A stretch of 64,000 nt of DNA from NCBI GenBank assembly GCA_030142905.1, contig JASJOG010000186.1, positions 246,001 to 310,000 on the forward strand, written 5' to 3'. The translations under genes were made by a program, and so were the position numbers. The stretch comes from Heliopora coerulea. Lineage: Eukaryota; Cnidaria; Anthozoa; Scleralcyonacea; Helioporidae. This document shows positions 31,440 to 42,858 of the stretch, in pieces. The notes beneath the pieces are model-generated. The model was not told the origin of the DNA and did not search any database. It saw only the letters and a program-made list of their open reading frames with translations. Position 1 is the first letter of the stretch. Each line of letters starts with the position of its first letter.

Positions 31440-33265
31440 TTAAGAAAGCTTATCCTTGATTGTTGCAGTAAAACCGCTTTTTCTTTCAATAATGAATTAT
31501 ATGACCAGACTGACGGTGTTTCGATGGGTCTTCTCTCGGTCCCGTGTTAGCTAACATCATACTAACAGAATTTGAACGCGTTGTTGTCACCGACCTTATT
31601 CGTTGCGGAACCATAAAATTTTATAAACGACATGTTGATGATACACTTGTTCTGTTAAAACCTTCCGATATTCCAAACGTTTTATTGAAGTTCAATGATT
31701 TTGATCCTAACTTAAAATTTACAGTTGACACATTTCCAGACGGCATCATCCATTTTCTTGACATCAAAATTTCGGCCGATGGTACTGATGTTTATCGCAA
31801 AGAAACACACACCGGCCAATAGACACATTATTCCAGTTTTGAACCGTTTCCGCGTAAAATCGCATGGATTAAATCTCTGTTTCATCGCGCTTATAAAATA
31901 TGTAGCACGAAGAAACTTTTTAATGACCAAATTGCTAAAATCAAAACTTTCATGTCCTGGAACGGATATCCTAATAATGTTAGTAAATTCCTTATTAAAA
32001 TGCTTCGACGCAAACATAAAGCTGATGGTTCTGGCACTCAAAACATGACTGATGATGATAACATCCATAAAGTTTGGATACGAATCCCATATTTGGGAAG
32101 TCACGGAGAAAATCTTTTAAATTCCTGTTTAAAGAAAATCCGTCGTTGTTTAAAACAACCTGTCAATTTTATTGTCATATACAACACAAAAAAGGTCTCA
32201 TATTTTATTTCTAACAAAGGGCCAAGTCGCACTAGAGGACAAAACTGTTTACTTATGTCAAAAATCTGTCATCACAATGAATAACCAAATGCGACCGGTT
32301 TGTTCACCAAAGGACAAAATTTGTTGGCTGACGGACAAACTTCAAAGATGCCGTCGACTACCTCTGAAGCAAGCCAAACTGAGACAAATCTTGGAAAACA
32401 AAAGCGAGGGTGTTTTGATTTGGAAATGAATCGACAGGTGATATGTAGCAGAGTCTCTATGCGATAGACTTCGCGGTAAAATTAATCAAGTTCTCATTTC
32501 GCAACAACATGAATCCCGGCGCGCGCGACCAATATTTTCAGGCAGCATATCATTAAATTGATATTTGCCTGCTGCTGAAGAACCAAAAAAGAGAAGAAAA
32601 AAATTACTGCAAGAATTCTTCGTGGTAACAAATTTTGAGATCCCTCGTGTCGCGGTTTTGTGGATGTAAACAGCAAGTAAAGGCGGCTTCGAGGGAAATC
32701 GCTCGGCGCTCACAGCATGGCGTGATGTTTTGTTCACAGATTTTGCTCTCAAGTGCGACTGTAGCTTTCCGGACAATTTTTTTGTCACTGGCCGATTTCA
32801 AGTCGGATTCGTCCAGAACAAATCTGAAATTGTCCTCTAGTGCGACTTGGCCCAAAGACAAAAATTCCAGATTTGTCTCGAAACAATGTCATTTACCAGA
32901 TTACATGCCCTGGTTGCGCCAAATCTTACATTGGAAAGACCGACCGTTGTTTACAAAAACGTCTATCTGAACATGCCACTCAACACAACACAAGTGCAGT
33001 TGCACAACACTTTCTTCAATGTGAAGACGCACACTTCATTGTTGAACTATGCAAACAATATGACAGACTAAACGATATTCCTTTTTCTTTTGACGCTACT
33101 TCATCCATGCACAATCTCATTTTTAACAACTATAAGATCCTTTACTCTAATTATTCTATTGATCCTAATCAACTTTTATTTATGGAAGCTCTACATATTA
33201 AATATCTTAAACCACAATTAAACTCTGGTCTTAAAGCCAGCAAAGAACTCTCATTCTTTATTTAG
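31440..33265 (+). pseudogene. Penelope RT–GIY-YIG polyprotein, broken
   Basis: Visible in order: NNELYDQTDGVSMG (motif B region, frameshifted after), LANIILTEFERVVV, FYKRHVDDTLVL (catalytic VDD of the YxDD box), FLDIKISADGTDVYRKETHT, a stop at 31819, then more RT/linker (FMSWNGYPNNVSKFLIKMLR). After the insertion: YQITCPGCAKSYIGKTDRCL…RLSEHATQHN, the GIY-YIG nuclease that Penelope-like elements use for target cleavage, ending at the stop at 33263. Confidence 0.8.
32219..32853. mobile_element. small non-autonomous DNA transposon inside Penelope A
   Basis: 635 bp with a 24-bp perfect inverted repeat starting GGGCCAAGTCGCACTAGAGG. AAA lies on both sides, and removing the element restores a continuous reading (…YFISNK then DKIPDLSRNN…). 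A 3-bp duplication would fit PIF/Harbinger-type insertion. No open reading frame inside is supported. Confidence 0.75.
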
Positions 33266-33464
33266 GTCCTTTTAGTTTATCCATAATTTATATATCGACA
33301 TATATCGACATCTTGTCATTTCATCCTGAGGCGTCAACACTTCTCACTTACTGACACAATCAATCATTTGTAAATAGAGTAGGCGTTCCCTCAATTTTTC
33401 ATCAATGATGTAATCACTTTTCCCATGTATATATAAACCTTAGGTTCTCTTATGTTAGTTCACT

Positions 33465-33505
33465 TGGTCTGAAGATAATTTTGCAATAAAATCGAAAAAT
33501 CACCA
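33465..33505 (+). ncRNA. hammerhead-like motif at Penelope A 3' end
   Basis: UGGU, CUGAAGA, an AU-rich helix II (AUUUU/AAAAU), CGAA, a minimal A-AA-U helix III, cleavage base C, then ACCA. Helix I UGGU/ACCA pairs perfectly. Position at the element's 3' end agrees with known Penelope hammerheads, but the helices are weak. Confidence 0.4.
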
Positions 33506-33510
33506 TTTTA

Positions 33511-34490
33511 CAGTTTTCATCTTTTGTTAACTTAAATCTTAAGTTGAAAGATGGCCTTCGTTTTCGGAATTTGCTTTCTCTAGTTCTTTAGATATTTCAA
33601 TCATTTCATTTTGTTTAATACGTAAATACGACTAACTGTGGCATCACTTCGTTGTTACAGCATTGTGAGCAATAACAAAATTGAGTTATATCTCCGAGAT
33701 TTTTCAACGAAATCACTTGAAAGTTCACAACTGAACAGCTCTGCATTAAAATGTCAATACTTCAGTAATGTCTCTGCGTTTTGATCCCTCAAATCCATAA
33801 AACATATATCCTTGTTTGAAGCAAGCTCGTGGTCATTTTTGTTCACTATTACTCATACATGTCGCTTAAGAATTTTATACATCATGTCAGAGAATAGACA
33901 CTGTACCATGCTTTATCACTGCAATATAACAAAAATTATGTTTTAACGAGAAACGTCTGGGAACTAGTAAATTATTGTGACAACATTATTTTACTGTAAA
34001 GCTGGTTCCCTATCATGAACTGAATCGAAGCACAAAGTTTCAAGTTATTTCGTGCAGTAATCTTCGACGTATAACTAATTTTTAAATGACTCAAAATGCT
34101 GTGGCAACAAAATGACGTCTCAGATCATCTCGTTTACAAGTCAAACGAACCGAAACATTTCCACAATGAAATGGACAATTGAAATACTGTAGAAGGTTCT
34201 CCATTATATTTCAAGAGTTCTTCCAAATAAGACAAATTTAATTTTTTCTTTATTAGCACTTTAAAATCACTGAGAACTCGCAACTTGTACTTCAATGCCT
34301 TGATATGCTTCCCACGTATTGACTTAAGATTTCTAGCAACTAAGGTGCATACCACCTTTTAAGATCATAATTAAATTAATGGTTTCCATCACAACCCGAA
34401 TTTACCAAATCTAAAATCGGCCAGCGATTCGGGCTATCACATTAAAAAGTAAACAATTTTCTTACGACCACATTACCTGTAAGGCTACCC
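33511..34490. other. no gene supported
   Basis: AT-rich. A minus-strand open stretch at 34134-34355 (KVLIKKKLNLSYLEELLKYN) is unrecognised and unsupported by splice or start signals. Confidence 0.3.
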
Positions 34491-34495
34491 TTCTT

Positions 34496-34501
34496 TATAT
34501 A

Positions 34502-34534
<33 letters not shown>

Positions 34535-34606
34535 ACATATATACATATACATATACATATATACATATACATATACATATACACATATACATATACATAT
34601 ACATAC

Positions 34607-34688
<82 letters not shown>

Positions 34689-34873
34689 ACATATATACAT
34701 ATACATATATACATATACATATATACATATACATATATACATATACATATACATACATACAAATATACATATGAGTAAATTTCATCTTACTGAGTGTAGA
34801 TGTTTGTAAGCTTGGATATACATATACATATCCATATACATATATATACATATATATATTCATATACATATAC

Positions 34874-34921
<48 letters not shown>
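34496..34921. repeat. long (ATATAC)n/(TA)n microsatellite
   Basis: Over 400 bp of ATATAC-type hexamers and related phases, interrupted at about 34765-34815 and ending in a pure TA run (34880-34921). The apparent reading frames in it are artefacts. Confidence 0.95.
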
Positions 34922-34925
<4 letters not shown>

Positions 34926-34974
34926 CGCATCCGCGTGAAACTCGGAGTAGCAACCATGTACTCTTAAGCGAAAT

Positions 34975-35134
34975 CTCACTATATAAATAAGCCAATATCA
35001 AAACAGTGGCGATGGACGTATCAGGCATAAAGGAAATTCTTGTGATAAAAATTATAACCTAGTAGATAACTTTAAAAAGACTCGTAGGAACGCAAATTTC
35101 CTAAAGACATAAAATATTTTATTTCTAACGCTTC
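34975..35134. repeat. dispersed repeat following TA run
   Basis: AATAAGCCA…AAAACAGTGGCGATGG…AAATTTCCTAAAGACATAAAA matches 9738-9868, which also directly follows a TA run. Its right end cuts into a linker exon. Confidence 0.6.
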
Positions 35135-35224
35135 GTTTCAGTTCACTAGAATCCTCAGACTCAATCAGCTTATCATAATAAGGTATGGTTACATCACTGG
35201 GTACTTTTAAAATATGTCTTTTAC
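35135..35224 (-). pseudogene. linker mini-exon truncated by repeat
   Basis: Acceptor CAG and frame KRHILKVPSDVTIPYYDKLI then ESEDSSELK match the exon at 11273-11374, but the last codons and donor are replaced by the repeat that ends at 35134. Confidence 0.55.
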
Positions 35225-35939
35225 CTGGAAATAGTGCCAGTCTAAAAATATATGCATAATCCATACATGCATATAATCTCACTCAAATACAATTTTAAGA
35301 AAATTTAGTAGAGTAATTACTGTGGAAAAATAAAGTCGAGTATTTATGTCTTTCATTTACGATATCTTCGTTCCAGCTCTTGATCTGGTTGGAAGACAAT
35401 TTAGATAGCAGTCAAAACATTTAAGCAGGATTTAAGCCGTATATTGAAAGAACATTATCGTTTAAAATATGCCATAGCATTTACCATACATAGTGGATCA
35501 CATGCCTCTTAAGTTATTAGTTTTTCGAGGTTATTTTCATTTAATCAATGGTTTTATTTTAAGTTGACAAGATTTGATAAAAATCATTCATTAAGAGATG
35601 AATGTTCCTCAAGCTCTATTCTCAGAAAAACGATTACTGAGCCCCAGACGGGGATCGAATCTGCAATTGGACCTAACTTTATTTTTTCGAAAGATGAAGT
35701 CGATATAATTAACAACCTAAAGAACGATAGTAATATCTTCATCATGAAACCTGACAAGGCGAATGGTGTCGTTATCATCGACCGATCGGACTACTACAAG
35801 AAAATGGATGACATCTTGTCTGATACGAACAAATTCAGAAAACTTGCAACCGTTTTGCAAGAAGGATAAATCTAGCTTCGCTTTTCCTAGTTTAAACTCA
35901 ATCCGTTGAAACATTCTAAAAACATTTTAAAACTGTAAG

Positions 35940-38261
35940 AAACAATCGGTTATTCCTCGTTTCCTACATTTCAAAGTTGCCAACCATCGTCTACAGAATT
36001 CCACTGCTTACCGCCAATGCCAACGAAAGCTTTTACAGGAAGAAATTGATGTCAAACAGTCGCGTATATGTATATTGTCATCCCAGTCTAATGCTGCTAG
36101 CCTTCGCTTGTCTTCCTTGGTATCCTCACTGGACTTGATTCACCTCAAGACCCTTTCTGATCATGAAAACATCCGTACTCTCAATCGCCATCAAAAGATT
36201 CAGGACCGAAAACTTTTCCGTCTTTGTTCCTAATCGAAAACCACCGACTCATTAAATCCTGACAACGTTATCTTCAATTTTTCCCAGCGCCTTTTAACCG
36301 ATGAAGAGAAAGACATCTTAAGCAAAGGACTGAACTTCTCGTTACCACCTAGCCGTCTCGGTTATTGTGACTTTCTCGCTCCCTTTGAAATGTTTTACCA
36401 ACGCCTGAATAACGAAAACATCTCCCTCATATCCAGACACAACCAAAGATTCCCTCCGAACTAAACTTAAGGACATTGCTCTTTCTGGCTTCAGAAGTTA
36501 CTCTAGACCTAACTTTATTTTTTCGAAAGATGAAGTCGATATAATTAACAACCTAAAGAACGATAGTAATATCTTCATCATGAAACCTGACAAGGGGAAT
36601 GGTGTCGTTATCATCGACCGATCGGACTACTACAAGAAAATGGATGACATCTTGTCTGATACGAACAAATTCAGAAAACTTGACGTGGACCCTATTACAC
36701 ATTCTATACGCCAAGAAAATCAAGTGAAAAACTTTTTACGCGAGTTAAAGAAGAATGGAACTATATCTGAAATTATTTACGATAATTTATTTCTATCGGG
36801 CTCACGCCCAGGTATTTTGTATGGACTACCTAAAGTTCACAAACTTGGCGTCCCCCTTAGACCTATCCTCTCATCCATCGGTACTCACTCCTATGGTCTT
36901 GCAAAGTTTCTAGTCCCTCTTTTACGACCTATTTCTTCTGGCACACACACGGTAAGCGATTCTTCTCTTTTATTCAGGATCTTTTTGCCTTGGACGTTAA
37001 CTCTGATACTTTAACTATGGTTAGCTTCGACATAAAATCACTTTTCACTAACATTCCTTTAGATGAGACCATCGATATCATTGTTTCTAAGTTATTTAAT
37101 AATTCCAATCATTTTCAGAACTTTACCCGTTCCGAATTCACCCAACTTCTAAGCTTTGCAGTTAAGAATTGCCACTTCTTCTTTAATGGTATTTTGTTTG
37201 AACAGACCGATGGCGTTGCCATGGGTTCTCCCCTGGGTCCTATTTTTGCCAATATTTTTCTTTCCTGGCATGAACGCTCTTGGCTCTCTACCTGTCCCAC
37301 TCATTTTAAGCCTGTTTATTACCGTAGATATGTCGATGATTGCTTTTGGCTTTTTGCTTCCCCCGATCATATTGCACCTTTTCTCAGTTATTTAAATAGT
37401 CAACATACTAACATCAATTTCACGCATGAAACTGAAGTCAACAACTGTTTACCCTTCCTTGATGTTCTTATAACACGATCCAATGGCTCTTTCTCTACTT
37501 CAGTTTTTCATAAACCCACTTTTACTGGCTTATACACTAACTACAACAGTTTTATTCCTTCTGTTTACAAAACAGGATTAGTATCTTCCGTTCTTAATCG
37601 CTATTTTGGTATTTGCTCCTCCTATTTTATTTTTGACTCGCATCTTCAAAATCTCAAGAAAACGCTTTCACTTAATGGTTATCCTAATTCATTCATACAC
37701 ACATGCATTCGCCGGTTTCTTGATAAGATTTTCTCACCCTCCCCCAAAGTTTCCCTCGCCCCCAAGAAAATCGTTTACTTTTGCCTTCCCTACACTGGTC
37801 AACATAGCCTCCAAATTCGCACTCAGATTCGGAAGTTATGCTCCAGTGCTTTCCCTCACATTAACCTTCGCTTTGTTTTCCGCCCCTCCCTCCGATTGTC
37901 TCACTTTTTTGTCTTTAAGGACAGGATTCCCAAGGCTTTGAGATCTCGCGTCGTTTACCGTTTTAAGTGTCAACGTTGTAGTTCGTTGTATGTCGGCCAG
38001 ACGAGTCGGCTTCTCCACACACGAATCTCAGAGCACTTGGGCATTTCCGCCCTTACTGGCAAAAAACGAGTCAATCCTCCTCCGACTAGCATCCTGTCAC
38101 ATCATTGTGACACTGGACACCCTGTCTCGCCTGATGACTTCACTATCTTGTCTTCTTCTTCTTTCAACTCTGAACTTCTCGTCAGAGAAAGTCTACTTAT
38201 CCGCAAACTAAATCCATCGCTTAATGCCAACATGGGCTCTTTTTCACTTTCTTTATTTTAA
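35940..38261 (+). pseudogene. Penelope RT–GIY-YIG polyprotein, 2-3 frame breaks
   Basis: An N-terminal region (NVIFNFSQRLLTDEEKDILS) has stops. Then MKPDKGNGVVIIDRSDYYKK, GILYGLPKVHKLGVPLRPIL, a frame change near 36985, FDIKSLFTNIPLDETIDIIV (motif A), GVAMGSPLGPIFANIFL (motif B), YYRRYVDDCFWLFASPDH (YVDD, motif C) and, after a linker, VVYRFKCQRCSSLYVGQTSR…RISEHLG, the GIY-YIG nuclease. The longest continuous part is 423 codons (36990-38261) and ends in TAA. The catalytic residues appear intact, so decay is recent. Confidence 0.85.
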
Positions 38262-38410
38262 GACCTTTCGTCTTTTAAGACCCTTCCATTACATCTTAGT
38301 CTGCTGTTTCCTTGTCCCCTTCCCACTTTCGTTCTTACGCCAATATCTCGTTTACATATCATGTATCATACCATTATATATCATCACCTTCTAATATAAG
38401 TCATTCATTC

Positions 38411-38451
38411 ATTCTCTGAGGATGTTGCGTGCAGCAACGAAACGTTAGAAT
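38411..38451 (+). ncRNA. hammerhead-like motif at Penelope B 3' end
   Basis: AUUCU, CUGAGGA, helix II GUUGC/GCAAC, GAA, a minimal ACGU helix III, cleavage base U, AGAAU. Helix I AUUCU/AGAAU pairs perfectly and CUGANGA allows G at position 7. One unpaired U lies at the base of helix II. The same structure is kept at 50752-50792. Confidence 0.55.
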
Positions 38452-38589
38452 TACATTTTAAACCTTTAATATGCCTATTTTGCGTGTTTTTTGCTGGCCT
38501 TTATTATTTCTTCTCCGAGCTTGAGGAACGTACATCTCTCATTCAACATATCTCAAAGCTCACACAATTCAAAATACATATTTCACAAT

Positions 38590-39360
38590 CATTGATTAGA
38601 CCTACAGTTTACGTTCGGGATAGGATTAGAATGAGCTTAGTTGAGTCCGCGATTGTCTAATTAATTCTGGGGTCCGTTAAACTGCACTTGACCGAAATAT
38701 CCCATTTGTGAGGGACAACTAGGTACGTGCGCAGTAATTCACCTCTAAGTGCTCTCCATCGACATGTGATGACTGAGTCATAACCTAACGCATGCGCAAA
38801 AGCCGCAACGACGTAAGCATCTCGCTAATGTCAAGAACTCGGTTAAATTTACCAATATTTTTACAGAATTCTTTCGTTTTTAAGAGATTTGGAATGAACA
38901 TCACTGCCACTCAACAAGCTTAGCTTATAACAAATCGCACACACTATCATCAAAAGTTCTACCAAAATATTAAAATGTCTTACCAATTATTTTGGCTCCA
39001 AGTTCACCAGACTCCTCGTCACTCAGATGTTTAGAATAATAACTACTGCTTTTCGATGAAGACCCTAAAGAAGCGAAACAGCCATGTTAACATATTTGAA
39101 ATACCTTTAAATTGTCATAAACAAACAAATACAATAATAATAGCTAATATTTTTAACACATATTTTACAAAATTGGAACCATCATTAGCTAATAAGCTGG
39201 CTAAACGAAGTAAATCATTCAAGTGATGATTGAAGTCAGCTTTTCCAGGAACTTTCTCGTTACAAAAAGGATCACCTCTGAAATTCTTGGAATCTATCCA
39301 TAACTTGGATTGTTCTAAAACTACTGGTTTCATACCACCATGTGGTTTCATATATACTAA
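38590..39360. repeat. paralogue of 11740-12440 host block
   Basis: Shares intron, linker exon and the start of the LINE insertion with 11740-12440, e.g. GAGTC(C/T)GCGATTG and CGCATGCGCAAAA blocks. Confidence 0.75.
38984..39064 (-). CDS. acidic linker mini-exon, Ser/Tyr-rich form
   Basis: 81-nt phase 1-1 exon with acceptor CTTCTTTAG and donor G|GTAAG; encodes SSSKSSSYYSKHLSDEESGE then LGAKII. Related to the YY/SDKLIEDEESS exons. The paralogue at 12174 has lost its donor, this one has not. Confidence 0.5.
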
Positions 39361-39760
39361 GCGAAGTGTGGTCTCCCTATCTCCATAAGGACATGAAGCA
39401 GTTAGAACAATTACAGCGACGGGCTACTAAGTTTATCTTGATTGATTACAGCTCAGAGCATTAGGATCGATTAGTCAAGTTGAAAATACTTCCTGTGAAT
39501 TATTGGCACTAGTAGAAGGAGCTCATCTACTTCCACAAATATTTAAACGAGCCTTCGACCACTGACACATTTCGCTATGTTTCTACTAAAGTTGCATCTT
39601 TCCTCCGCAGTGAAGTGATCATAGACATAAAAAATTGCGCTTTCAACTATTTCCTTGTATTTTCTGCACAGAGTGCCATCTTATAATGATTGAAAAAAGT
39701 CTCCAGATAATATTTTCCTATTCACTTATATCTTAAACATATCAAATCACGACACAATTA
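39094..39760 (+). pseudogene. LINE fragments (RT N-part, then C-terminal part)
   Basis: 39094-39260 matches the start of the LINE fragment at 12.3 kb. From about 39355, VWSPYLHKDMKQLEQLQRRA, TKFILIDYSSEH and RLVKLKILPVNYW match the C-terminal segment typical of Jockey/CR1-type LINEs. Several stops; an internal deletion joined the two parts. Confidence 0.6.
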
Positions 39761-40296
39761 TTATAAAATCTACAAGTGTTCTAAATTATCTGACCAGAAC
39801 GCACGGGTCCTTTCTTTTGACGACGTCGGTATTGAATTACATTAGAATTGATAACTGAATTAGACACAAACACTGCTACATAGTTAACAACCAGCGAATG
39901 AAGTTAAGCATGGTCTCAAGGATAATTAAGGTTCAGGTTTATGTTATCTGTTGAAGCCCAAGACTGAGGTGAATCACACAAACTGAGGCTATGATAATTG
40001 TCGATACCACCCGAGAGTCAATTAAACAATTTCTTTTACCATAAAAATTTTTGTCAGGTGCCTATTAAGATGCTACACAATGGGTAAAACACGAAAACCA
40101 CTTTTAAAGGCCATAGATATCGCTCTATGGCCTTTAGGTTCATATTGAGCACTCTACAGGATGAGTCATGTCGCTAGCGAATTTGCGTAGCTCACTAGTC
40201 TCTAGTTAGAGCACTCTGGCATGGCTTAGATGTACCACATGTGTGGGACATTTGAGTTGCCTATATAATGTAGGCTTCTCCATCCTGTTCGTCAGC

Positions 40297-40342
40297 ACTA
40301 CACTGATGAGGCCCAGTAGGCCGAAACGGTTCCGTCTGTAGT
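40297..40342 (+). ncRNA. type I hammerhead ribozyme, array unit 1
   Basis: ACUACA, CUGAUGAG, helix II GGCC-CAGUA-GGCC, CGAAA, helix III CGG-UU-CCG, GUC (cleavage after 40336), UGUAGU. Helix I ACUACA/UGUAGU is a perfect 6 bp. All core bases are canonical. Confidence 0.9.
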
Positions 40343-40525
40343 TAGATATCGCTCTATGGCCTTTAGGTTCATATTGAGCACTCTACAGGATGAGTCATGT
40401 CGCTAGCGAATTTGCGTAGCTCACTAGTCTCTAGTTAGAGCACTCTGGCATGGCTTAGATGTACCACATGTGTGGGACATTTGAGTTGCCTATATAATGT
40501 AGGCTTCTCCATCCTGTTCGTCAGC

Positions 40526-40571
40526 ACTACACTGATGAGGCCCAGTAGGCCGAAACGGTTCCGTCTGTAGT
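40526..40571 (+). ncRNA. type I hammerhead ribozyme, array unit 2
   Basis: Same sequence and structure as unit 1, cleavage after 40565. Confidence 0.9.
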
Positions 40572-40754
40572 TAGATATCGCTCTATGGCCTTTAGGTTCA
40601 TATTGAGCACTCTACAGGATGAGTCATGTCGCTAGCGAATTTGCGTAGCTCACTAGTCTCTAGTTAGAGCACTCTGGCATGGCTTAGATGTACCACATGT
40701 GTGGGACATTTGAGTTGCCTATATAATGTAGGCTTCTCCATCCTGTTCGTCAGC

Positions 40755-40800
40755 ACTACACTGATGAGGCCCAGTAGGCCGAAACGGTTCCGTCTGTAGT
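40755..40800 (+). ncRNA. type I hammerhead ribozyme, array unit 3
   Basis: Same sequence and structure as unit 1, cleavage after 40794. Confidence 0.9.
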
Positions 40801-40983
40801 TAGATATCGCTCTATGGCCTTTAGGTTCATATTGAGCACTCTACAGGATGAGTCATGTCGCTAGCGAATTTGCGTAGCTCACTAGTCTCTAGTTAGAGCA
40901 CTCTGGCATGGCTTAGATGTACCACATGTGTGGGACATTTGAGTTGCCTATATAATGTAGGCTTCTCCATCCTGTTCGTCAGC

Positions 40984-41029
40984 ACTACACTGATGAGGCC
41001 CAGTAGGCCGAAACGGTTCCGTCTGTAGT
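40984..41029 (+). ncRNA. type I hammerhead ribozyme, array unit 4
   Basis: Same sequence and structure as unit 1, cleavage after 41023; directly followed by the TA run. Confidence 0.9.
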
Positions 41030-41032
41030 TAG

Positions 41033-41033
41033 T

Positions 41034-41103
<70 letters not shown>
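41033..41103. repeat. (TA)n microsatellite
   Basis: TA run with one CA interruption, abutting the retrozyme array. Confidence 0.95.
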
Positions 41104-41106
<3 letters not shown>

Positions 41107-41759
41107 GAATGTGGACTGGAAACGATTGTTTACTAGAATGCTGAACTTTTTACCTATATAAAGATCAATGTCTCCAGACATGACGTAATTCCTGCATTTG
41201 TATTAAAACTAATGCTACTAGACATAACGGATTTTGCGCTTTATTGGATAAGCTAGTTCTGTTTGTGTCCAATCAAAACTGACATTACATCAAAATTTGG
41301 AAATTAAAAACACTTATTACATGCACAAGGTAATTTTGCTTCGAACTGAAACACTCGCAATAATCCGCAAAATACAACATCTGAGCAATCAGCCAAAGTT
41401 TCGTGTGGCATCCAAGCCAGAGGTACCTCCATCAATACATTCTCATGACTTCCATGGTAATGTAATTGACCAAGTTAAGGTCATGTCAAAAGCATGATTC
41501 AAAATTAGGCGTGTTACTTCAAGCAGAATAAAAATAAAATATTAAAAAAACAAAATAAAACCTGATGATTGTGATCGACATCTAAGCTAGGTGGCAAAAA
41601 TTTCCTCTTTTGTAGAAAACCATCTGTAAAGGATTCTCGTGTGAGTACCCCCAAGCAGTTGGACTTCCAGGTAGTTCGTAGTCACTGTTTACCTACTACT
41701 GGCAGCTGATATCGGGTCAGAACATGGAGATACACAAAGAGTTTGTGAAAGATTCCAGC
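41104..41759. other. no gene supported
   Basis: Unique-looking AT-rich sequence between the retrozyme array and the TTTCACATGTGAAA cluster. No splice-bordered exon or repeat recognised. Confidence 0.3.
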
Positions 41760-42045
41760 CATTTCAATAATTTCACATGTCATTTCACATGTGAAAAACA
41801 TATGGAATTGGAACATTTTCACATCGGAAATTTTCATTCGACAAATGAAATGGGAACGATTTCACATATGAAATACCTAATTCATATACGAAATGAACTG
41901 GTTTAAAATCTCGCATGTAAAATCTTGATATAAGATTCACATGTGAAAATTAATTTTCATGTATGAAATTTCTATTTCACATACGGTATTGAACAATTCA
42001 CATGTGAAATATTATTTTCATATTTGAAATGGGATGTGAAATTTT
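41760..42045. repeat. cluster of degenerate TTTCACATGTGAAA palindromes
   Basis: About ten whole or half copies of TTTCACATGTGAAA and variants (TTTCATATTTGAAA, TTCACATATGAAA, TTTCATGTATGAAA) in both phases within 290 bp. Each is its own reverse complement or nearly so. Spacing is irregular, so it is not a simple tandem repeat. Confidence 0.7.
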
Positions 42046-42412
42046 TGTAATAGGGAAGCATTTGGGGAGAAAAATGTTTGGAACCCCTGATCAATACATA
42101 CACATTTCATACACAAATTATCATTGACGAAAAATGTAGAGTGAAAGACACGAACCTCTATGAAAAACTGCATAAGGTGTGATTAGGAAAGAATGGTGAT
42201 TTCTCCTTTAGTTAGAAAAATTTTATGCCCCAGAAATATGTCATCTTTTTCAAAAAAATGTATATGTTTTTGCAATACTTGCAACCGCCCAAGGCTTTTT
42301 GATGCGTTTTCAACACTCGAAATAGAAAGATAAAAAATTTTTTAGATGGTGCAGAAAAACGTTTGGACTCGGTTCCCTTTCGGCAAAACCAGGCTGTATC
42401 CGTGAAAATTTT

Positions 42413-42550
42413 AAAGGTTGGTAACTGCCGTGACTGATCTCAAAGAATTCCAACGTTTCGAGCAAAGTCCCTTCGTAAGACAAAAAAGACGTTTCCTGGA
42501 AACGAAAAGTTGGAATTCTTTGAGACCAGTCACGGCCGTTATCAACCTTT
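42413..42550. repeat. foldback with decayed hammerhead-like centre
   Basis: Arms 42413-42454 and 42509-42550 are imperfect inverted copies. On the minus strand the centre reads CUUACGA…CUCGAAACGUUGG, a hammerhead core with the essential G5 lost. It matches the layout at 30540-30677 with different arm sequence. Confidence 0.6.
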
Positions 42551-42771
42551 ACACTTTTTACCTTATCTAACACTGTCTACGCAGTATTCTATTTTTGTAT
42601 CCGTGAAAAATGTATTTTATTTAAAAACAAGACGACAGAATAAGAAGCGCTCGGAAACAACCATCGACGTTTAACGACTTTGGGATAATATCAAACGACC
42701 GAGCTGAAATCACTGCCATTAGTGCCATATGAAATTCAACAGTTTATTTAGGCTTATTTTAAATATCTTGT

Positions 42772-42858
42772 CAATTCCTTTGAAGGTAAGTTGACTGGGA
42801 CTCTTCCATCTCAATGAGCTGATCAAAATAAGGCTTCGTAGCACCACGAAATACTTTT
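42772..42858 (-). pseudogene. linker mini-exon relic
   Basis: Reads GATKPYFDQLIEMEESQ, matching GVTKPYSDKLIEDEESS, but then shifts frame and the donor GT has become AC. It is joined directly to the intron that normally follows a Death-domain exon, so a Death-domain exon seems to have been deleted here. Confidence 0.5.

Larger units (their letters stand above)
31440..33510 (+). mobile_element. Penelope-like retroelement A, 5'-truncated
   Basis: Plus-strand coding remnants of reverse transcriptase and a GIY-YIG endonuclease, ending with a hammerhead-like motif at 33465-33505. The 5' part of the RT is missing and a small DNA transposon has split the coding region at 32219-32853. Confidence 0.8.
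35667..38516 (+). mobile_element. Penelope-like retroelement B, nearly full length
   Basis: Contains N-terminal, RT and GIY-YIG regions and a 3'-terminal hammerhead-like motif. Its first part (35669-35850) is an extra copy of 36509-36690, so the element is preceded by a partial tandem copy, as common for Penelope-like elements. A shorter 3' copy of the same family is at 50158-50862. Confidence 0.8.
40114..41032 (+). repeat. tandem array of four 229-bp retrozyme-like units
   Basis: GATATCGCTCTATGG recurs at 40116, 40345, 40574 and 40803, an exact 229-bp period with essentially identical units. Each unit ends in a complete type I hammerhead, so a transcript could cut itself into 229-nt units. 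A TA microsatellite follows at 41033-41103, as after the single unit at 9.5 kb. No open reading frame inside. Confidence 0.9.

Noticed and set aside
34442..35028. Long open frames of Tyr/Met/Cys/Val repeats
   Set aside because: They are translations of the ATATAC/TA microsatellite and have no coding features.
40114..41032. CRISPR array
   Set aside because: The 229-bp units are wholly repeated with no unique spacers, and the host is eukaryotic.
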